Positions 1-8,498 of a stretch of DNA of 64,000 bases are shown piece by piece. The notes beneath the pieces were generated by a model, which saw nothing but the letters and a program-made list of their open reading frames with translations, was not told the origin of the DNA and searched no databases. The stretch comes from JBBCJT01 sp037190665. Its GTDB lineage: Bacteria > Pseudomonadota > Alphaproteobacteria > Acetobacterales > Acetobacteraceae. The position numbers were made by a program, and so were the translations under genes. Every line of letters starts with the position of its first letter. Within the stretch, counting starts at the first letter, position 1. Location: the NCBI GenBank assembly GCA_037190665.1, contig JBBCJT010000010.1:40179-104178 (forward strand), given 5' to 3'.

Positions 1-1
1 C

Positions 2-574
2 GATGCTGCCATCGGCCACAACCAGCCCGGCCCCAACGAGTTCGCGGAGCACTGGTCGGCGATCCGCGCCGCCAAGCGCACGCTGGAGGAAGCGCAGGGC
101 ATCTACCGGTCCAAGCTGAAGTTGGCGAAGGACGCGGGGTTCAACCCGTCTGTCATCACCGAGCTGCTCCGGCTGCAGAAACAGGACCCGGACGCGCTCG
201 AGCAGCACAACCGGGAACTCGCGCGGCTCGCAGCCTGGGCGAACATCCCCGTCGGCACGCAGACGTCGCTGTTCGGCGCCGACGACGAGCAGCGGCCGAG
301 CGAGTCCGCCGCGGCGGCGATCCGTTCCGTGGACGTCCAGCAGGCCGGTTACGACGCGGCGCTGCGCGGCGACCCGTCGGACAGCTCGCCGCACCCCCCG
401 GGCACACCCCACGCGGTGACCTGGCGTCAGGGCTACGACCTCGGCCGCGATTTCATGGAGCGCAGCGGCAAGTTCAACGAGAAGGTGGCGACACCGCGAA
501 AGCGCAAGGGGCGGGCGAGGGCGAGCGCGTCGGCGGTGGCGGCATCGGAGAGCGCGCAGGCCCCCGTCTTCTGA
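2..574 (+). CDS. GapR-like (DUF2312) DNA-binding protein with RMF-like C-terminus, 5' partial
   Basis: The reading frame is open to the left edge, so the start lies outside the window; a TTG at 122 is only an internal candidate. The first part has a charged helical region followed by a segment (AGFNPSVITELLRLQKQDP) that resembles the GapR/DUF2312 family of small coiled-coil DNA-binding proteins common in alphaproteobacteria and their phages. The C-terminal part (QAGYDAALRG, then WRQGYDLGR) resembles ribosome modulation factor. It ends in a basic, alanine-rich tail. It is the first of a run of early phage genes and ends 13 nt before the RuvC-like gene. The family assignment is by eye and moderate. 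Confidence 0.6.
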   Translation, partial: DAAIGHNQPGPNEFAEHWSAIRAAKRTLEEAQGIYRSKLKLAKDAGFNPSVITELLRLQKQDPDALEQHNRELARLAAWANIPVGTQTSLFGADDEQRPSESAAAAIRSVDVQQAGYDAALRGDPSDSSPHPPGTPHAVTWRQGYDLGRDFMERSGKFNEKVATPRKRKGRARASASAVAASESAQAPVF

Positions 575-587
575 GGCGCGCCGCGCA

Positions 588-1085
588 ATGGGCTCCCTCG
601 CACTCGATCTGTCGACCCGGACCGGCTGGGCGTTCGGCCGGCCCGGCGCCACGCCGATCCACGGCGTGTGGAAGCTGGGCAACATGTCCGACCTCGGCCG
701 GCTGTGCAGTTGCCTCGCCAACAGCCTGGAGGATGCGATCGCCGTGCATCAGCCGCGGCGGGTCGTGTTCGAGGGGCCGGTCGTCAAGCAACAGACGACC
801 GCGCGCATGCTGATGTACCTCTGCGGCGTCGTCGAGCTGATCTCCTACGAGCACTCGGTGCGCTGCTACGAGCAGGACGTCGGCACCGTCCGCAAGGCGG
901 TTCTCGGCCGTGGCCGGTTCACCCGCGTTCGCGAGGACGGCAAGTGCGTGTCCGACAACAAGGCGCAGGCCATCGCCTGGTGCCGGGCGCAGGGCTGGAC
1001 ACCGGAGGACGACAACGCCGCCGACGCGCTTGTGCTGCTTCGCTACGCGCACCTGCTGGGCGGATCGCTGCGGGCGGCAGCGTGA
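588..1085 (+). CDS. RuvC-like Holliday junction resolvase
   Basis: A 165-residue protein with an RNase-H-fold pattern: Asp7 in LALDLSTRTGWA, Glu62 in VVFEGPV and the acidic C-terminal motif DDNAADAL (Asp142/Asp146). This layout matches phage RuvC-family resolvases, which cut branched DNA during phage recombination or before packaging. The ATG at 588 follows the previous gene closely, and the stop overlaps a GTG of the next gene, pointing to one early operon. The length is typical of the family. Confidence 0.75.
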   Translation: MGSLALDLSTRTGWAFGRPGATPIHGVWKLGNMSDLGRLCSCLANSLEDAIAVHQPRRVVFEGPVVKQQTTARMLMYLCGVVELISYEHSVRCYEQDVGTVRKAVLGRGRFTRVREDGKCVSDNKAQAIAWCRAQGWTPEDDNAADALVLLRYAHLLGGSLRAAA

Positions 1086-1090
1086 GCCTG

Positions 1091-1654
1091 ATGGCCGCCA
1101 CCGCGAAGGTCCGCCGCGACGGCAATTCCGAGCGCGAGAGGGACGACTTCTACGTCACACCGCACCAATGCACGCGCGACCTGCTGGCGCGTGAATGGAT
1201 CGGTCGCGAGGTGTGGGAGCCGGCCTGCGGCGATGGCGCGATGGCGCAGGTGCTCGAGGCCACGGGCCGCCGCGTGATCTCGACCGATCTGATCCACCGC
1301 GGCTACGGCGCCGGCGGACGGGACTTCCTGCTGGAGCGGGATCTGCTGGCCCCGCACATCGTCACCAACCCGCCGTTCCGGCTGGCCGACGAGTTCGTCG
1401 CGCACGCCCTCGACCTCGGCGCCGAGAAGATCGCGCTCTTCCTGCGGCTCGCCTTCCTCGAGGGGCGCAGGCGTCACGAGCGCCTGTACGCCACCCGGCC
1501 CCCGGCGCGCGTCTGGGTCTACTCGGGCCGGCAGACGCTCTGGATCGGCGGGCACGAGCGCCAGCACGAGGCGCGCGGCGGAGCCATTCCATTCGCGTGG
1601 TTCGTCTGGACCCGCGGTTTTCACGGACATCCCGAATTGAGATGGATCGCATGA
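1091..1654 (+). CDS. N6-adenine-type DNA methyltransferase-like protein
   Basis: A 187-residue protein (from ATG 1091; a GTG at 1082 overlapping the upstream stop is possible). It has an AdoMet-binding motif (EPACGDGAM, residues 43-51), an acidic residue at the end of the next strand (STD), and the catalytic NPPF motif of adenine methyltransferases at residues 93-96. It is short and has no obvious target-recognition domain, as in many phage orphan methylases. Its probable role is methylating phage DNA against host restriction. It is the first of three methyltransferase genes in this early cluster, and no endonuclease partner is seen. Confidence 0.75.
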   Translation: MAATAKVRRDGNSERERDDFYVTPHQCTRDLLAREWIGREVWEPACGDGAMAQVLEATGRRVISTDLIHRGYGAGGRDFLLERDLLAPHIVTNPPFRLADEFVAHALDLGAEKIALFLRLAFLEGRRRHERLYATRPPARVWVYSGRQTLWIGGHERQHEARGGAIPFAWFVWTRGFHGHPELRWIA

Positions 1655-2085
1655 TTCCAGGCATTGCCATCGTTGCCCGCTGCCTGCCGCGCATTCGGCG
1701 TGCAACGGCGCCGACCGAGCCGCCGCGCCTGACCATGGATCAGGCCGCCGCGCTGCTGGCACGGCGACCGCGCGTTGCGAGGCGGGTCTTCGCTGTCGGC
1801 TGCACCTCCGTGGCGCTGCCCGGCGCCGTGCTGCTCCCGCTGGCTGCTGCGCCGGCGCCCGCGCTGCTCGAGCCGGCGATCGCGCCGGACGCTGCCGCGC
1901 TGCCCTTCGACCTCGACGCAGGTCCCTTGCTGCCGCCGATCTGGTCGCACCCGGACGTGCCGACCGGTTCCGCGCCGTGGACGCAGGTCCCGGATGCGGC
2001 CGTCGTCGTGCCCGAGCCGGCCGCGCTCGCGGCGTTCGGCCTCGGGGTGCTGGTGCTGATCATCATCCGGGCGCTGCGGCGGTGA
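1642..2085 (+). CDS. Small phage membrane protein with PEP-CTERM-like tail
   Basis: A 147-residue product from ATG 1642, which overlaps the upstream stop; ATG 1735 would give a shorter form. It has a hydrophobic stretch around residues 55-75 and ends with VPEPAALAAFGLG, a hydrophobic helix and a final RR. That is the classic layout of a PEP-CTERM sorting signal (VPEP, transmembrane helix, basic end). The middle is proline- and acid-rich with no known domain. The stop overlaps the GTG of the cytosine methylase. The function is unknown; it could simply be a single-pass membrane protein whose tail resembles the signal by chance. Confidence 0.55.
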   Translation: MDRMIPGIAIVARCLPRIRRATAPTEPPRLTMDQAAALLARRPRVARRVFAVGCTSVALPGAVLLPLAAAPAPALLEPAIAPDAAALPFDLDAGPLLPPIWSHPDVPTGSAPWTQVPDAAVVVPEPAALAAFGLGVLVLIIIRALRR

Positions 2086-3653
2086 AGGGCGCAGCAGATC
2101 GCGCGATCCGGCCCGACGAGATCATTGTCGATCTGTTCGCCGGTGGTGGCGGAGCGAGCGAAGGCATCCGCCAGGCGCTGGGTCGGCATCCCGATCTGGC
2201 GGTGAATCACGACGAGGATGCGATCGCCTGCCACACGGCGAACCATCCGACGACCGAGCACGCCTGCGCCTCGGTGTGGAACGTCGAGCCGCGCGTCGCA
2301 TGCGCCGGGCGGCCTGTGGGTCTCCTGTGGGCATCGCCGGACTGCAGGCATTTCAGCCGTGCGGCGGGTGGGCGCCCCAAGTGGAAGTCCGTCCGCGCGC
2401 TGCCCGGCGTGGTGCTGACCTGGGCGACCCGCGTGCGACCCCGCGTGATCGTGGTGGAGAATGTGCGCGAGTTCCTCGGATGGGGACCGCTGCTGGAGGA
2501 TGGCCGGCCCTGCCCGGACCGGATCGGCCGCAGCTTCAACGTCTGGGTCGGGCGACTTCGCGGCCTGGGATACCGGGTGCAGTGGCGCGAGCTGTGCGCC
2601 GCGGACCTCGGCGCGCCGACCATCCGCACGCGGCTGATCGTCGTCGCGCGCTGCGACGATGCGCCCATCGTCTGGCCGCAGCCGACGCATCATCGCGTGC
2701 CGGGCCTGTTTGGCCAGCCGTGGCGCACAGCCGCTGAGATCATCGACTGGTCTCTGCCGTGCCCCAGCATCTTCGATCGCCGGCGCCCGCTGGCGGACAA
2801 GACGCTCGCGCGCGTGGCAGAGGGCGTGAGGCGGTACGTGCTCGATGCGGCCGAACCGTTCGTCGTCTCCGTCACGCATGCCGGCGGGTTCCGGGGGCAG
2901 TCGCTGCGCGCTCCGCTGGCGACGGTGACCTGCGCGAACCGGGGCGAGAAGGCCCTGGTAGTGCCGACGCTGGTACAGACGGGCTATGGCGAGCGCGCCG
3001 GCCAGGCGCCGCGCGTTCCCGGCCTCGACAAGCCGCTCGGCACGCTTGTTGCGGGGGGCGGAAAGCATGCACTGGTCAGCGCGTTTCTCGCCGGGTGCGG
3101 CGGCCGGGCCGGGCAGTCGCCACCGAAGAGCGTGGCGGCACCCATGAACACGATCACCGCGAAGGCTGACCAGATCCTTGTCGCTGCGTTCGTCGCCCAG
3201 CACAACGGAGGCGTGATCGGCCGCGGGGCGGGCGAGCCGGTCAGCACGATCAGCACGGCCGGCTCGCAGCAGAACCTCGTCGAATGCGCGCTCTCCGATA
3301 CGGATCGCGCCGGCGCAGAGCGCGTCGCTGCGTTCATGATCCGATACAACGGGTTGAACATCGGGCAGGATCTGCGCGAGCCCCTCGGCAGCGTCACGAG
3401 CAAGCCGCGTTTCGCGCTTGTCACCGTCCACGGCATTCCATTGCCGATCGCCGATATCGGCATGCGGATGCTCGCAGTGGATGAGCTGCGACGCGCCCAG
3501 GGCTTCCCGGACGGCTACGACCTCACCGCCGGCGGTCGCCTCAGTAAAACGGCGCAGATCCGCCTGATCGGCAACAGCGTCGTCCCGGCGGTCGCTGCCG
3601 CAGTGGTGCGGGCCAACCTCGCCTCCCATCGCGCGGCGGAGTTGGCGGCGTGA
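2082..3653 (+). CDS. dcm: DNA (cytosine-5-)-methyltransferase
   Basis: A 523-residue C5-cytosine methylase from GTG 2082, which overlaps the previous stop. Motif I is DLFAGGGGASEG (residues 17-28), the catalytic loop is SPDC with Cys88 (PDC instead of the usual PPC), motif VI is ENV (126-128), the arginine motif is APTIRTRLIVVA, and motif X is IGNSVVPAVA near the C-terminus. Between motifs VIII and X, in place of a standard target-recognition domain, lies an unusually repetitive stretch (about residues 262-450) with recurring P..T(V/I)T units. It transfers a methyl group to cytosine in phage DNA, most likely as anti-restriction. The stop overlaps the next gene's GTG. Confidence 0.9.
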   Translation: MKGAADRAIRPDEIIVDLFAGGGGASEGIRQALGRHPDLAVNHDEDAIACHTANHPTTEHACASVWNVEPRVACAGRPVGLLWASPDCRHFSRAAGGRPKWKSVRALPGVVLTWATRVRPRVIVVENVREFLGWGPLLEDGRPCPDRIGRSFNVWVGRLRGLGYRVQWRELCAADLGAPTIRTRLIVVARCDDAPIVWPQPTHHRVPGLFGQPWRTAAEIIDWSLPCPSIFDRRRPLADKTLARVAEGVRRYVLDAAEPFVVSVTHAGGFRGQSLRAPLATVTCANRGEKALVVPTLVQTGYGERAGQAPRVPGLDKPLGTLVAGGGKHALVSAFLAGCGGRAGQSPPKSVAAPMNTITAKADQILVAAFVAQHNGGVIGRGAGEPVSTISTAGSQQNLVECALSDTDRAGAERVAAFMIRYNGLNIGQDLREPLGSVTSKPRFALVTVHGIPLPIADIGMRMLAVDELRRAQGFPDGYDLTAGGRLSKTAQIRLIGNSVVPAVAAAVVRANLASHRAAELAA

Positions 3654-4336
3654 GGGTCGAGCGGATCGGCGACGTGTCGCTGTATCTCGGCGATTGCCGC
3701 GAGATCATGCCGGGCCTGCAGGCCGACGTGATCTGCACCGACCCGGTATGGCCGAACTGTCCGGCCGGGCTGATCCCTGGCCACAACCGGCCCTACGCGC
3801 TCTGGGCGGAGGCGATGGGTGCCTGCCCCGGCGGTGTGCGCCGTGTCGTGGCGGTGATGCGGAGCGACAGCGACCCGGCGATCTTCGCGGGCGGACCGCG
3901 CCTGCCGTTCTTCCGCACGATCCTTCTGCCCTATGCGCTGCCTTCGTACATCGGCCGCGTCCTCGGCGGCGACGAGGTCGCCTACTGGTATGGCGATGTG
4001 CCGCGTGTTGCGCCGGGCCGCCGGCTGATCCCGGGGCGAGGGCCGAGCGCGCAACCGTCAGGCCGTCCGCCCAATGGGCATCCGTGCTCTCGCGCGCAGG
4101 TCCATTTCGACTGGCTGGTCGTTTGGTGCAGCGACCCCGGCGAGATCATCCTCGACCCGTTCATGGGCAGCGGCACGACCATCGTTGCCGCGATGCGTGG
4201 CGGCCGACCGGCGATCGGCATCGAGATCGACCCGGACTTCTTCGACATTGCATGCCGCCGCGTCGAGGAGGAGGCCCGGGCGCCGCGCCTTCCGCTCGTC
4301 ACGCGGCAGGCGGCGACGCAGGGGGCGATGCTGTGA
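3650..4336 (+). CDS. DNA methyltransferase (N4/N6 amino type)
   Basis: A 228-residue protein starting at GTG 3650, which overlaps the upstream stop. It carries DPVW at residues 31-34 (variant of the DPPY/DPPW catalytic motif) and the AdoMet motif DPFMGSGTT at 169-177, followed by GIEIDPDFFDIA. This catalytic-first order is that of beta-class amino-methyltransferases. The second proline of the catalytic motif is replaced by Val, which may affect activity. It is the third methylase in a row without a restriction enzyme. A 22-codon reading frame (4333-4401) starts over its stop and ends at the next gene; I regard that as a possible coupling peptide only. Confidence 0.8.
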   Translation: MRVERIGDVSLYLGDCREIMPGLQADVICTDPVWPNCPAGLIPGHNRPYALWAEAMGACPGGVRRVVAVMRSDSDPAIFAGGPRLPFFRTILLPYALPSYIGRVLGGDEVAYWYGDVPRVAPGRRLIPGRGPSAQPSGRPPNGHPCSRAQVHFDWLVVWCSDPGEIILDPFMGSGTTIVAAMRGGRPAIGIEIDPDFFDIACRRVEEEARAPRLPLVTRQAATQGAML

Positions 4337-4400
4337 ACCCCGATGATGGGCTGGCGATGCCGCCCACCGCGCCCCGTTTCCGTAGCAGGAGTGCCGGCTG

Positions 4401-5360
4401 ATGGCTCGCATCCGCAGCGTTCACCCCGGCCTGTTCACCGACGAGGCGTTCGTCGAACTGAGCATGGCCGCGCGCGTGCTGTTCATCGGCCTGTGGACCG
4501 AATGCGACGACCAGGGCGTGTTCGAGTGGAAGCCGCGCACGATCAAGATGCGCCTGCTGGCCGCCGACACCGTCGAGGTGGAGCCGCTGCTTGCGGAACT
4601 CGTCGCCGTTGGCGGGGTGCGCCGGTACGAAGTCGACGGCCGTCAGTACGGCGCGGTTCGGAACTTCGCCCGCTTTCAGCGCCCCAAGAAGCCGAACGCG
4701 ATCCACCCGTTGCCCGCCGAGTTCCGAACCTACGTCGGTTCAAGTGAGGTCAGTTCCGAACCGGGCGACGATGAAGGGGGCAGCGGTTCCCCACCGGGAG
4801 CGTCTGGACGCGATCCGGTTCCGAAAACGGAGGAACCGGACCTACCTCAACCGCCATCGGTTCCGCCGAAGTCGGAAAAGCCGAATCAGATGGAGGATGG
4901 AGGAGGGAGGAGGGAGAGGGAGGAAGAGGATCTACCGCTCACTACGCTCGCTCCCTCGCCGGCCATGCCAGCGAGGCCGCAACAGGGCGGCGTGGCGGAG
5001 GTCATTCGCGGCAGGGACGCCGCGTTCGAGAGGTGGTGGCTGGCCTACCCGCGGAAGGTCGGGAAGGGCGCGGCACGCAAGGCGTGGCAACTGGCCGAGG
5101 CGAAGGTCGGCGGGGACCTGCTGCTCGCCGCCGTTCATCGCCAGCGCTGGGCCGACGATCCGCGATTCATCCCCCATCCGGCGACCTGGCTGAACGGCGA
5201 GCGCTGGGCTGACGATCCCGGCGCGGCAGCACCGCCCCACGCCCCGAAGGGCGACATGGGCTGGATGGCTGCGGAGCTGGGGATTCAGCCGGTACCGGCA
5301 GACCACCACCGCCCGATCTTCGATCTCGAGCCCGACGACCCCGAGGAGCCCGTGCATTGA
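4401..5360 (+). CDS. Phage replication protein (helicase-loader/replisome-organizer-like)
   Basis: A 319-residue, two-part protein. Residues 1 to about 110 (MARIRSVHPGLFTDEAFVEL onward) look like the winged-helix N-terminal domain of phage replication initiators. A low-complexity linker rich in Ser, Pro and Glu follows. The C-terminal part carries the pattern FERWWLAYPRKVGKGAARKAW and PHPATWLNGERW seen in DnaT-like replisome organizers and helicase loaders. A good ribosome-binding site (AGGAG, 4387-4391) precedes the ATG. It should recruit the host helicase to the phage origin. I did not identify an origin. Confidence 0.7.
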   Translation: MARIRSVHPGLFTDEAFVELSMAARVLFIGLWTECDDQGVFEWKPRTIKMRLLAADTVEVEPLLAELVAVGGVRRYEVDGRQYGAVRNFARFQRPKKPNAIHPLPAEFRTYVGSSEVSSEPGDDEGGSGSPPGASGRDPVPKTEEPDLPQPPSVPPKSEKPNQMEDGGGRREREEEDLPLTTLAPSPAMPARPQQGGVAEVIRGRDAAFERWWLAYPRKVGKGAARKAWQLAEAKVGGDLLLAAVHRQRWADDPRFIPHPATWLNGERWADDPGAAAPPHAPKGDMGWMAAELGIQPVPADHHRPIFDLEPDDPEEPVH

Positions 5361-6016
5361 ACGCCCTCGCACCCATCGCCCAGCGCAGCCTGCCGGCGAC
5401 GATGCAGTCCCCGCCGCACCTGTCGCCCGACCTCGGATACCTCGTGCAGCGGCTGATCGAGGCGCCGGAGCAGCCCCCGATGCTCGCGACCAGGGCGCTG
5501 CGCGTCGAGGCGCGCGCAGCCGCGGATCGCCTGCGCAAACTGCTCACCCCGGTCGATGCGGACACCGTCCGGCGCTGGCTGCTGCCGATCAACGCCGCCG
5601 TGCGCAGACCTCTCGCCGCGGAGGATTTCGCCGCACGCGCTGCCGCCATCGCGATCACCGTTTCGGGCCTGCCGAGCCGGGTGTTCACTGTCCCCACGCA
5701 GCGCGAGGCGATGCAGACGTTCCGGATCTTCCCCGCCGCCGCCGACATCTGCGGCCTGCTCGAGCCATATGTCGCCGATCTGCGCCGCCCGTTGCACGCC
5801 CTGCAGCGCGTCGCGGCCAGCGCCGACGCCGATGGCGGGCCGCGCGCCTCGAGCGAGGAGGCTGTCGCGGGGTTCGCCCGCATCCACGCCGCCATCGCGG
5901 ATGCGGCGCCACCAGCCGTCGACATACCCAGGCCCGCGCCGAGGGCGGCCTATCTCAGCCGGGCGATGCTGGATGCGATGCGCGCGGGCCGCGCTGCGGC
6001 ACAGGGCCCGTCGTGA
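5357..6016 (+). CDS. Hypothetical phage protein
   Basis: A 219-residue protein with no domain that I recognise. The TTG at 5357 overlaps the stop of the replication gene; an in-frame ATG at 5402 is the alternative start. The protein is Ala- and Arg-rich, predicted largely helical, with no membrane segment or signal peptide. Its stop overlaps the GTG of the next gene, so it is translated within the early operon. Its position after the replication gene suggests an early or middle function, but this is inference only. Confidence 0.6.
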   Translation: MNALAPIAQRSLPATMQSPPHLSPDLGYLVQRLIEAPEQPPMLATRALRVEARAAADRLRKLLTPVDADTVRRWLLPINAAVRRPLAAEDFAARAAAIAITVSGLPSRVFTVPTQREAMQTFRIFPAAADICGLLEPYVADLRRPLHALQRVAASADADGGPRASSEEAVAGFARIHAAIADAAPPAVDIPRPAPRAAYLSRAMLDAMRAGRAAAQGPS

Positions 6017-6591
6017 TCCCGGAACCGCCCCCGCGTGTGCGCCGTGAACCTGTCGTCGATCCGGTCACCGGGGAGGTGATCCGCGATGCGACGGTCGAGC
6101 GCGCCGAATGGATCGACCCCGACGACGCGAACCCCAACCGCCGTGCGGCCAAGCGCATCGCCGGCTGGCGTCGCGCCGATCCGCTGCGCAACCTGGCGGC
6201 CCGCTCCGGCCTCGTGACCCCGATGCACCTTGCCGCCGCCGATCGGTACCGCGGCGTCTACGAGCTGGGCGTCCTCGGGGCAGGGGCCAACAGCGCGCCG
6301 GTCGTTCGCATCGCGGTCAGCGGTGGCGGGGCAGGGCAGGTGCACCCGACGATCGCGCGCCTCGCCTCGCTGCGGCAGTTCCGCGCGGCGCGCGCCTTCG
6401 CCGGTGGCGCGCGGCCGGAACTGCTCGACCATGTGGTGCTGGAGATGGGGCACGTGTCGTCCTGGGCACGGCCTCGCGCCGTCGATCCGAAGGTGGCGAC
6501 GGGCCTCCTCATCGCCTCGCTCGATCTGCTGGTGACGTTCTTCCGCGTGCTCGACGACAAGGCTGAGTTTGTCGGCCCTATAAACGCTTGA
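6013..6591 (+). CDS. Phage protein resembling DUF6456
   Basis: A 192-residue protein from GTG 6013 overlapping the previous stop. The pattern of an aromatic/Arg helix (AADRYRGVYELGVLG), a central helical region and a C-terminal segment (KVATGLLIASLDLLVTFF) resembles the DUF6456 family of alphaproteobacterial phage and chromosomal proteins of unclear role. Such genes commonly lie between the replication genes and the terminase, where a late-gene regulator would be expected, but nothing in the sequence proves regulation. The downstream 88-nt gap holds a promoter-like sequence. Confidence 0.5.
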   Translation: MIPEPPPRVRREPVVDPVTGEVIRDATVERAEWIDPDDANPNRRAAKRIAGWRRADPLRNLAARSGLVTPMHLAAADRYRGVYELGVLGAGANSAPVVRIAVSGGGAGQVHPTIARLASLRQFRAARAFAGGARPELLDHVVLEMGHVSSWARPRAVDPKVATGLLIASLDLLVTFFRVLDDKAEFVGPINA

Positions 6592-6618
6592 CACGAACGC
6601 CTTTCGCGACCCAGTAAT
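6588..6618 (+). promoter_or_regulatory. Candidate sigma-70 promoter ahead of the packaging/structural genes
   Basis: A perfect TTGACA lies at 6588-6593 and an AGTAAT hexamer at 6613-6618, with a 19-nt spacer that is slightly long. It sits at the end of the early operon, in the only non-coding gap (about 88 nt) before the small terminase gene, where a late promoter is expected. The -10 match is only 4 of 6. Confidence 0.3.
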
Positions 6619-6679
6619 TCGCCATCGTTGCGAGTGGCGTGTCGAGGCCACCGCAATCATACCGCTCCGAAACAATCGA

Positions 6680-7087
6680 ATGGCTGCCACACCCAAGCGC
6701 AAGGTCGGGCGTCCGCCCTATGCGCCCACGAAGCGCGACCGGGGTCTGGTCGAGGTGCTGGTCGCCTGCGGGCTCACGCACGCGCAGATCGGCGGCGTGC
6801 TCAAGATCAGCGAGGACACGCTGGCGAAGTATTTCCCGGAGGAGATCGCCTCCGGTCATGCGAAGGTCCTGGCGAAGGTCGCCGGCGGGCTGGCCCGCGC
6901 TGCGATGAAGGGCGACCGCACCGCGCAGATATTCTGGCTCAAGACGCGCGCAGGCTGGCGCGAGGTGTCGCGGGTCGAGAACACCGGCGCTGACGGCGGC
7001 CCGATGGAGATGAACATCGGCGGCCAGGTGACGATCTACATCCCCGACAACGGGCGCGGCGGGGATGGCATGGGCGGTGGTGGCTAA
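6680..7087 (+). CDS. terS: Terminase small subunit
   Basis: A 135-residue protein with a basic N-terminus and a helix-turn-helix (ACGLTHAQIGGVLKISEDTL, about residues 29-48), then a helical region ending in IFWLKTRAGWREV, and a flexible Gly-rich tail. This is the usual plan of small terminase subunits, which recognise the packaging site on phage DNA and hand it to the large subunit. It directly precedes and overlaps (23 nt) the large terminase gene. The assignment rests on the fold pattern plus the position. Confidence 0.8.
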   Translation: MAATPKRKVGRPPYAPTKRDRGLVEVLVACGLTHAQIGGVLKISEDTLAKYFPEEIASGHAKVLAKVAGGLARAAMKGDRTAQIFWLKTRAGWREVSRVENTGADGGPMEMNIGGQVTIYIPDNGRGGDGMGGGG

Positions 7088-8498
7088 CACCATCCGTCCG
7101 CAGCCAGGGCCGCAGGAGCGGTTCCTCTCGAGCCCGGCGGATATCACGATCTACGGCGGCGCGGCGGGCGGCGGGAAAACCTACGGCCTGCTGATGGACC
7201 CGCTGCGCTACGTCCGGAACCCGGCGTTCGGCGCGGTGACGTTCCGCCGGCTCTCGACCCAGATCACGAGCGAGGGCGGACTGTGGGACACGAGCCGCAC
7301 GCTCTATCCGTTGCTGGCCGCGCGGCCGTCGTCGCAGCCGCGCCATCACTGGAAGTTCCCGTCGGGTGCGAAGATGAGCTTCGCGCACCTGCAATACGAC
7401 GCCGACGTGCTGGGCTGGCAGGGGGCGCAGATCCCCTACATCGGCTGGGACGAGCTGACGCATTTCAGCGAGTACCAGTTCTTCTACATGCTCTCGCGCA
7501 ACCGGAGCGTCAGCGGCATCCGCCCGTGCATGCGGGCGACGTGCAACCCCGACGCGGATAGCTGGGTGGCACGGCTGCTCGCCTGGTGGATCGATCAGAC
7601 GACCGGCTTCCCGATCCCCGAGCGGTCCGGCGTGCTGCGCTTCTTCAGCCGGCTCGGCGACCGCATGATCTGGGGCAGCAGCAAGGCGGAGGTCATCGCG
7701 CGGATCGGGGCGCCGCGGCTGGACGCGATGACCCGCGAACTGGGCGTAGCGGCTGACGATCTGGTCAAGTCGATCACGTTCATTCCGTCGAAGCTGTCGG
7801 ACAACCCGGCGCTGCTGGTGAAGGACCCGACCTACGGCGCGAACCTGATGGCGCTGCCTCGGGTCGAGCGGGAACGGCTCCTCGACGGCAACTGGAAGGT
7901 CCGGCGCGCGGCCGGGATGATCTTCCCGCGCAACGCGGTGAACATCATCGATGCGCTGCCGAGCGATGTGCTCGCCTGGGTGCGGCGCTGGGATCTCGCG
8001 GCCAGCAAGCCGACGGAGGAGGCCCCCGACCCGGACTGGACGGCGGGCGTGCTCATGGGCCGCCGGGAGAACGGCCGGAGCGTGGTCGCCGACTGCACGA
8101 CGCTGCGCGACATCGCGACGCAGGTCCGGACGACGCTGCTGACCACCGCGAGGCAGGACAAGGCGCGGCACCGCAACGTGACGATCGTCGTGCCGCAGGA
8201 CCCCGGCCAGGCGGGCAAGGCGCAGGCGCAGTCGCTGGTCACGCTGCTCGCCGGCTTCAAGGTGAAGATCGAGCGGGAGAGCGGGCACAAGCTGGTGCGG
8301 GCCGAGCCGTTCTCCGCGCAGTGGCAGGCCGGCAACGTCGATGTGCTCGCCGGCCCGTGGACCGATGCGTTCCTGACGGAAATGGACGGCTTCCCCAGCG
8401 CGGCGCACGACGACATCCCCGACGCCGCAGCCGGGGCCTTCAACGAACTCGCTGGATCGATCACCGCACTCGAACGCGCCCGCGCCCTTGCAAGCTGA
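7065..8498 (+). CDS. terL: Terminase large subunit
   Basis: A 477-residue packaging motor. The Walker A motif is GGAAGGGKT (residues 31-39) and Walker B is YIGWDE (125-130). The C-terminal nuclease part has the strand with WDLAAS and a later acidic region ending HDDIPDAAAGAFNEL. It uses ATP to pump DNA into the prohead and cuts concatemers. It starts inside the small-subunit gene, and its stop lies just inside the portal gene's start, so terS-terL-portal are translationally linked. Confidence 0.95.
   Translation: MAWAVVANTIRPQPGPQERFLSSPADITIYGGAAGGGKTYGLLMDPLRYVRNPAFGAVTFRRLSTQITSEGGLWDTSRTLYPLLAARPSSQPRHHWKFPSGAKMSFAHLQYDADVLGWQGAQIPYIGWDELTHFSEYQFFYMLSRNRSVSGIRPCMRATCNPDADSWVARLLAWWIDQTTGFPIPERSGVLRFFSRLGDRMIWGSSKAEVIARIGAPRLDAMTRELGVAADDLVKSITFIPSKLSDNPALLVKDPTYGANLMALPRVERERLLDGNWKVRRAAGMIFPRNAVNIIDALPSDVLAWVRRWDLAASKPTEEAPDPDWTAGVLMGRRENGRSVVADCTTLRDIATQVRTTLLTTARQDKARHRNVTIVVPQDPGQAGKAQAQSLVTLLAGFKVKIERESGHKLVRAEPFSAQWQAGNVDVLAGPWTDAFLTEMDGFPSAAHDDIPDAAAGAFNELAGSITALERARALAS

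Noticed and set aside
1195..1641. In-frame upstream extension of the PEP-CTERM-like protein
   Set aside because: The region is in another frame of the NPPF methylase, which has clear motifs; the extension is Arg/Pro-rich and lacks a domain.
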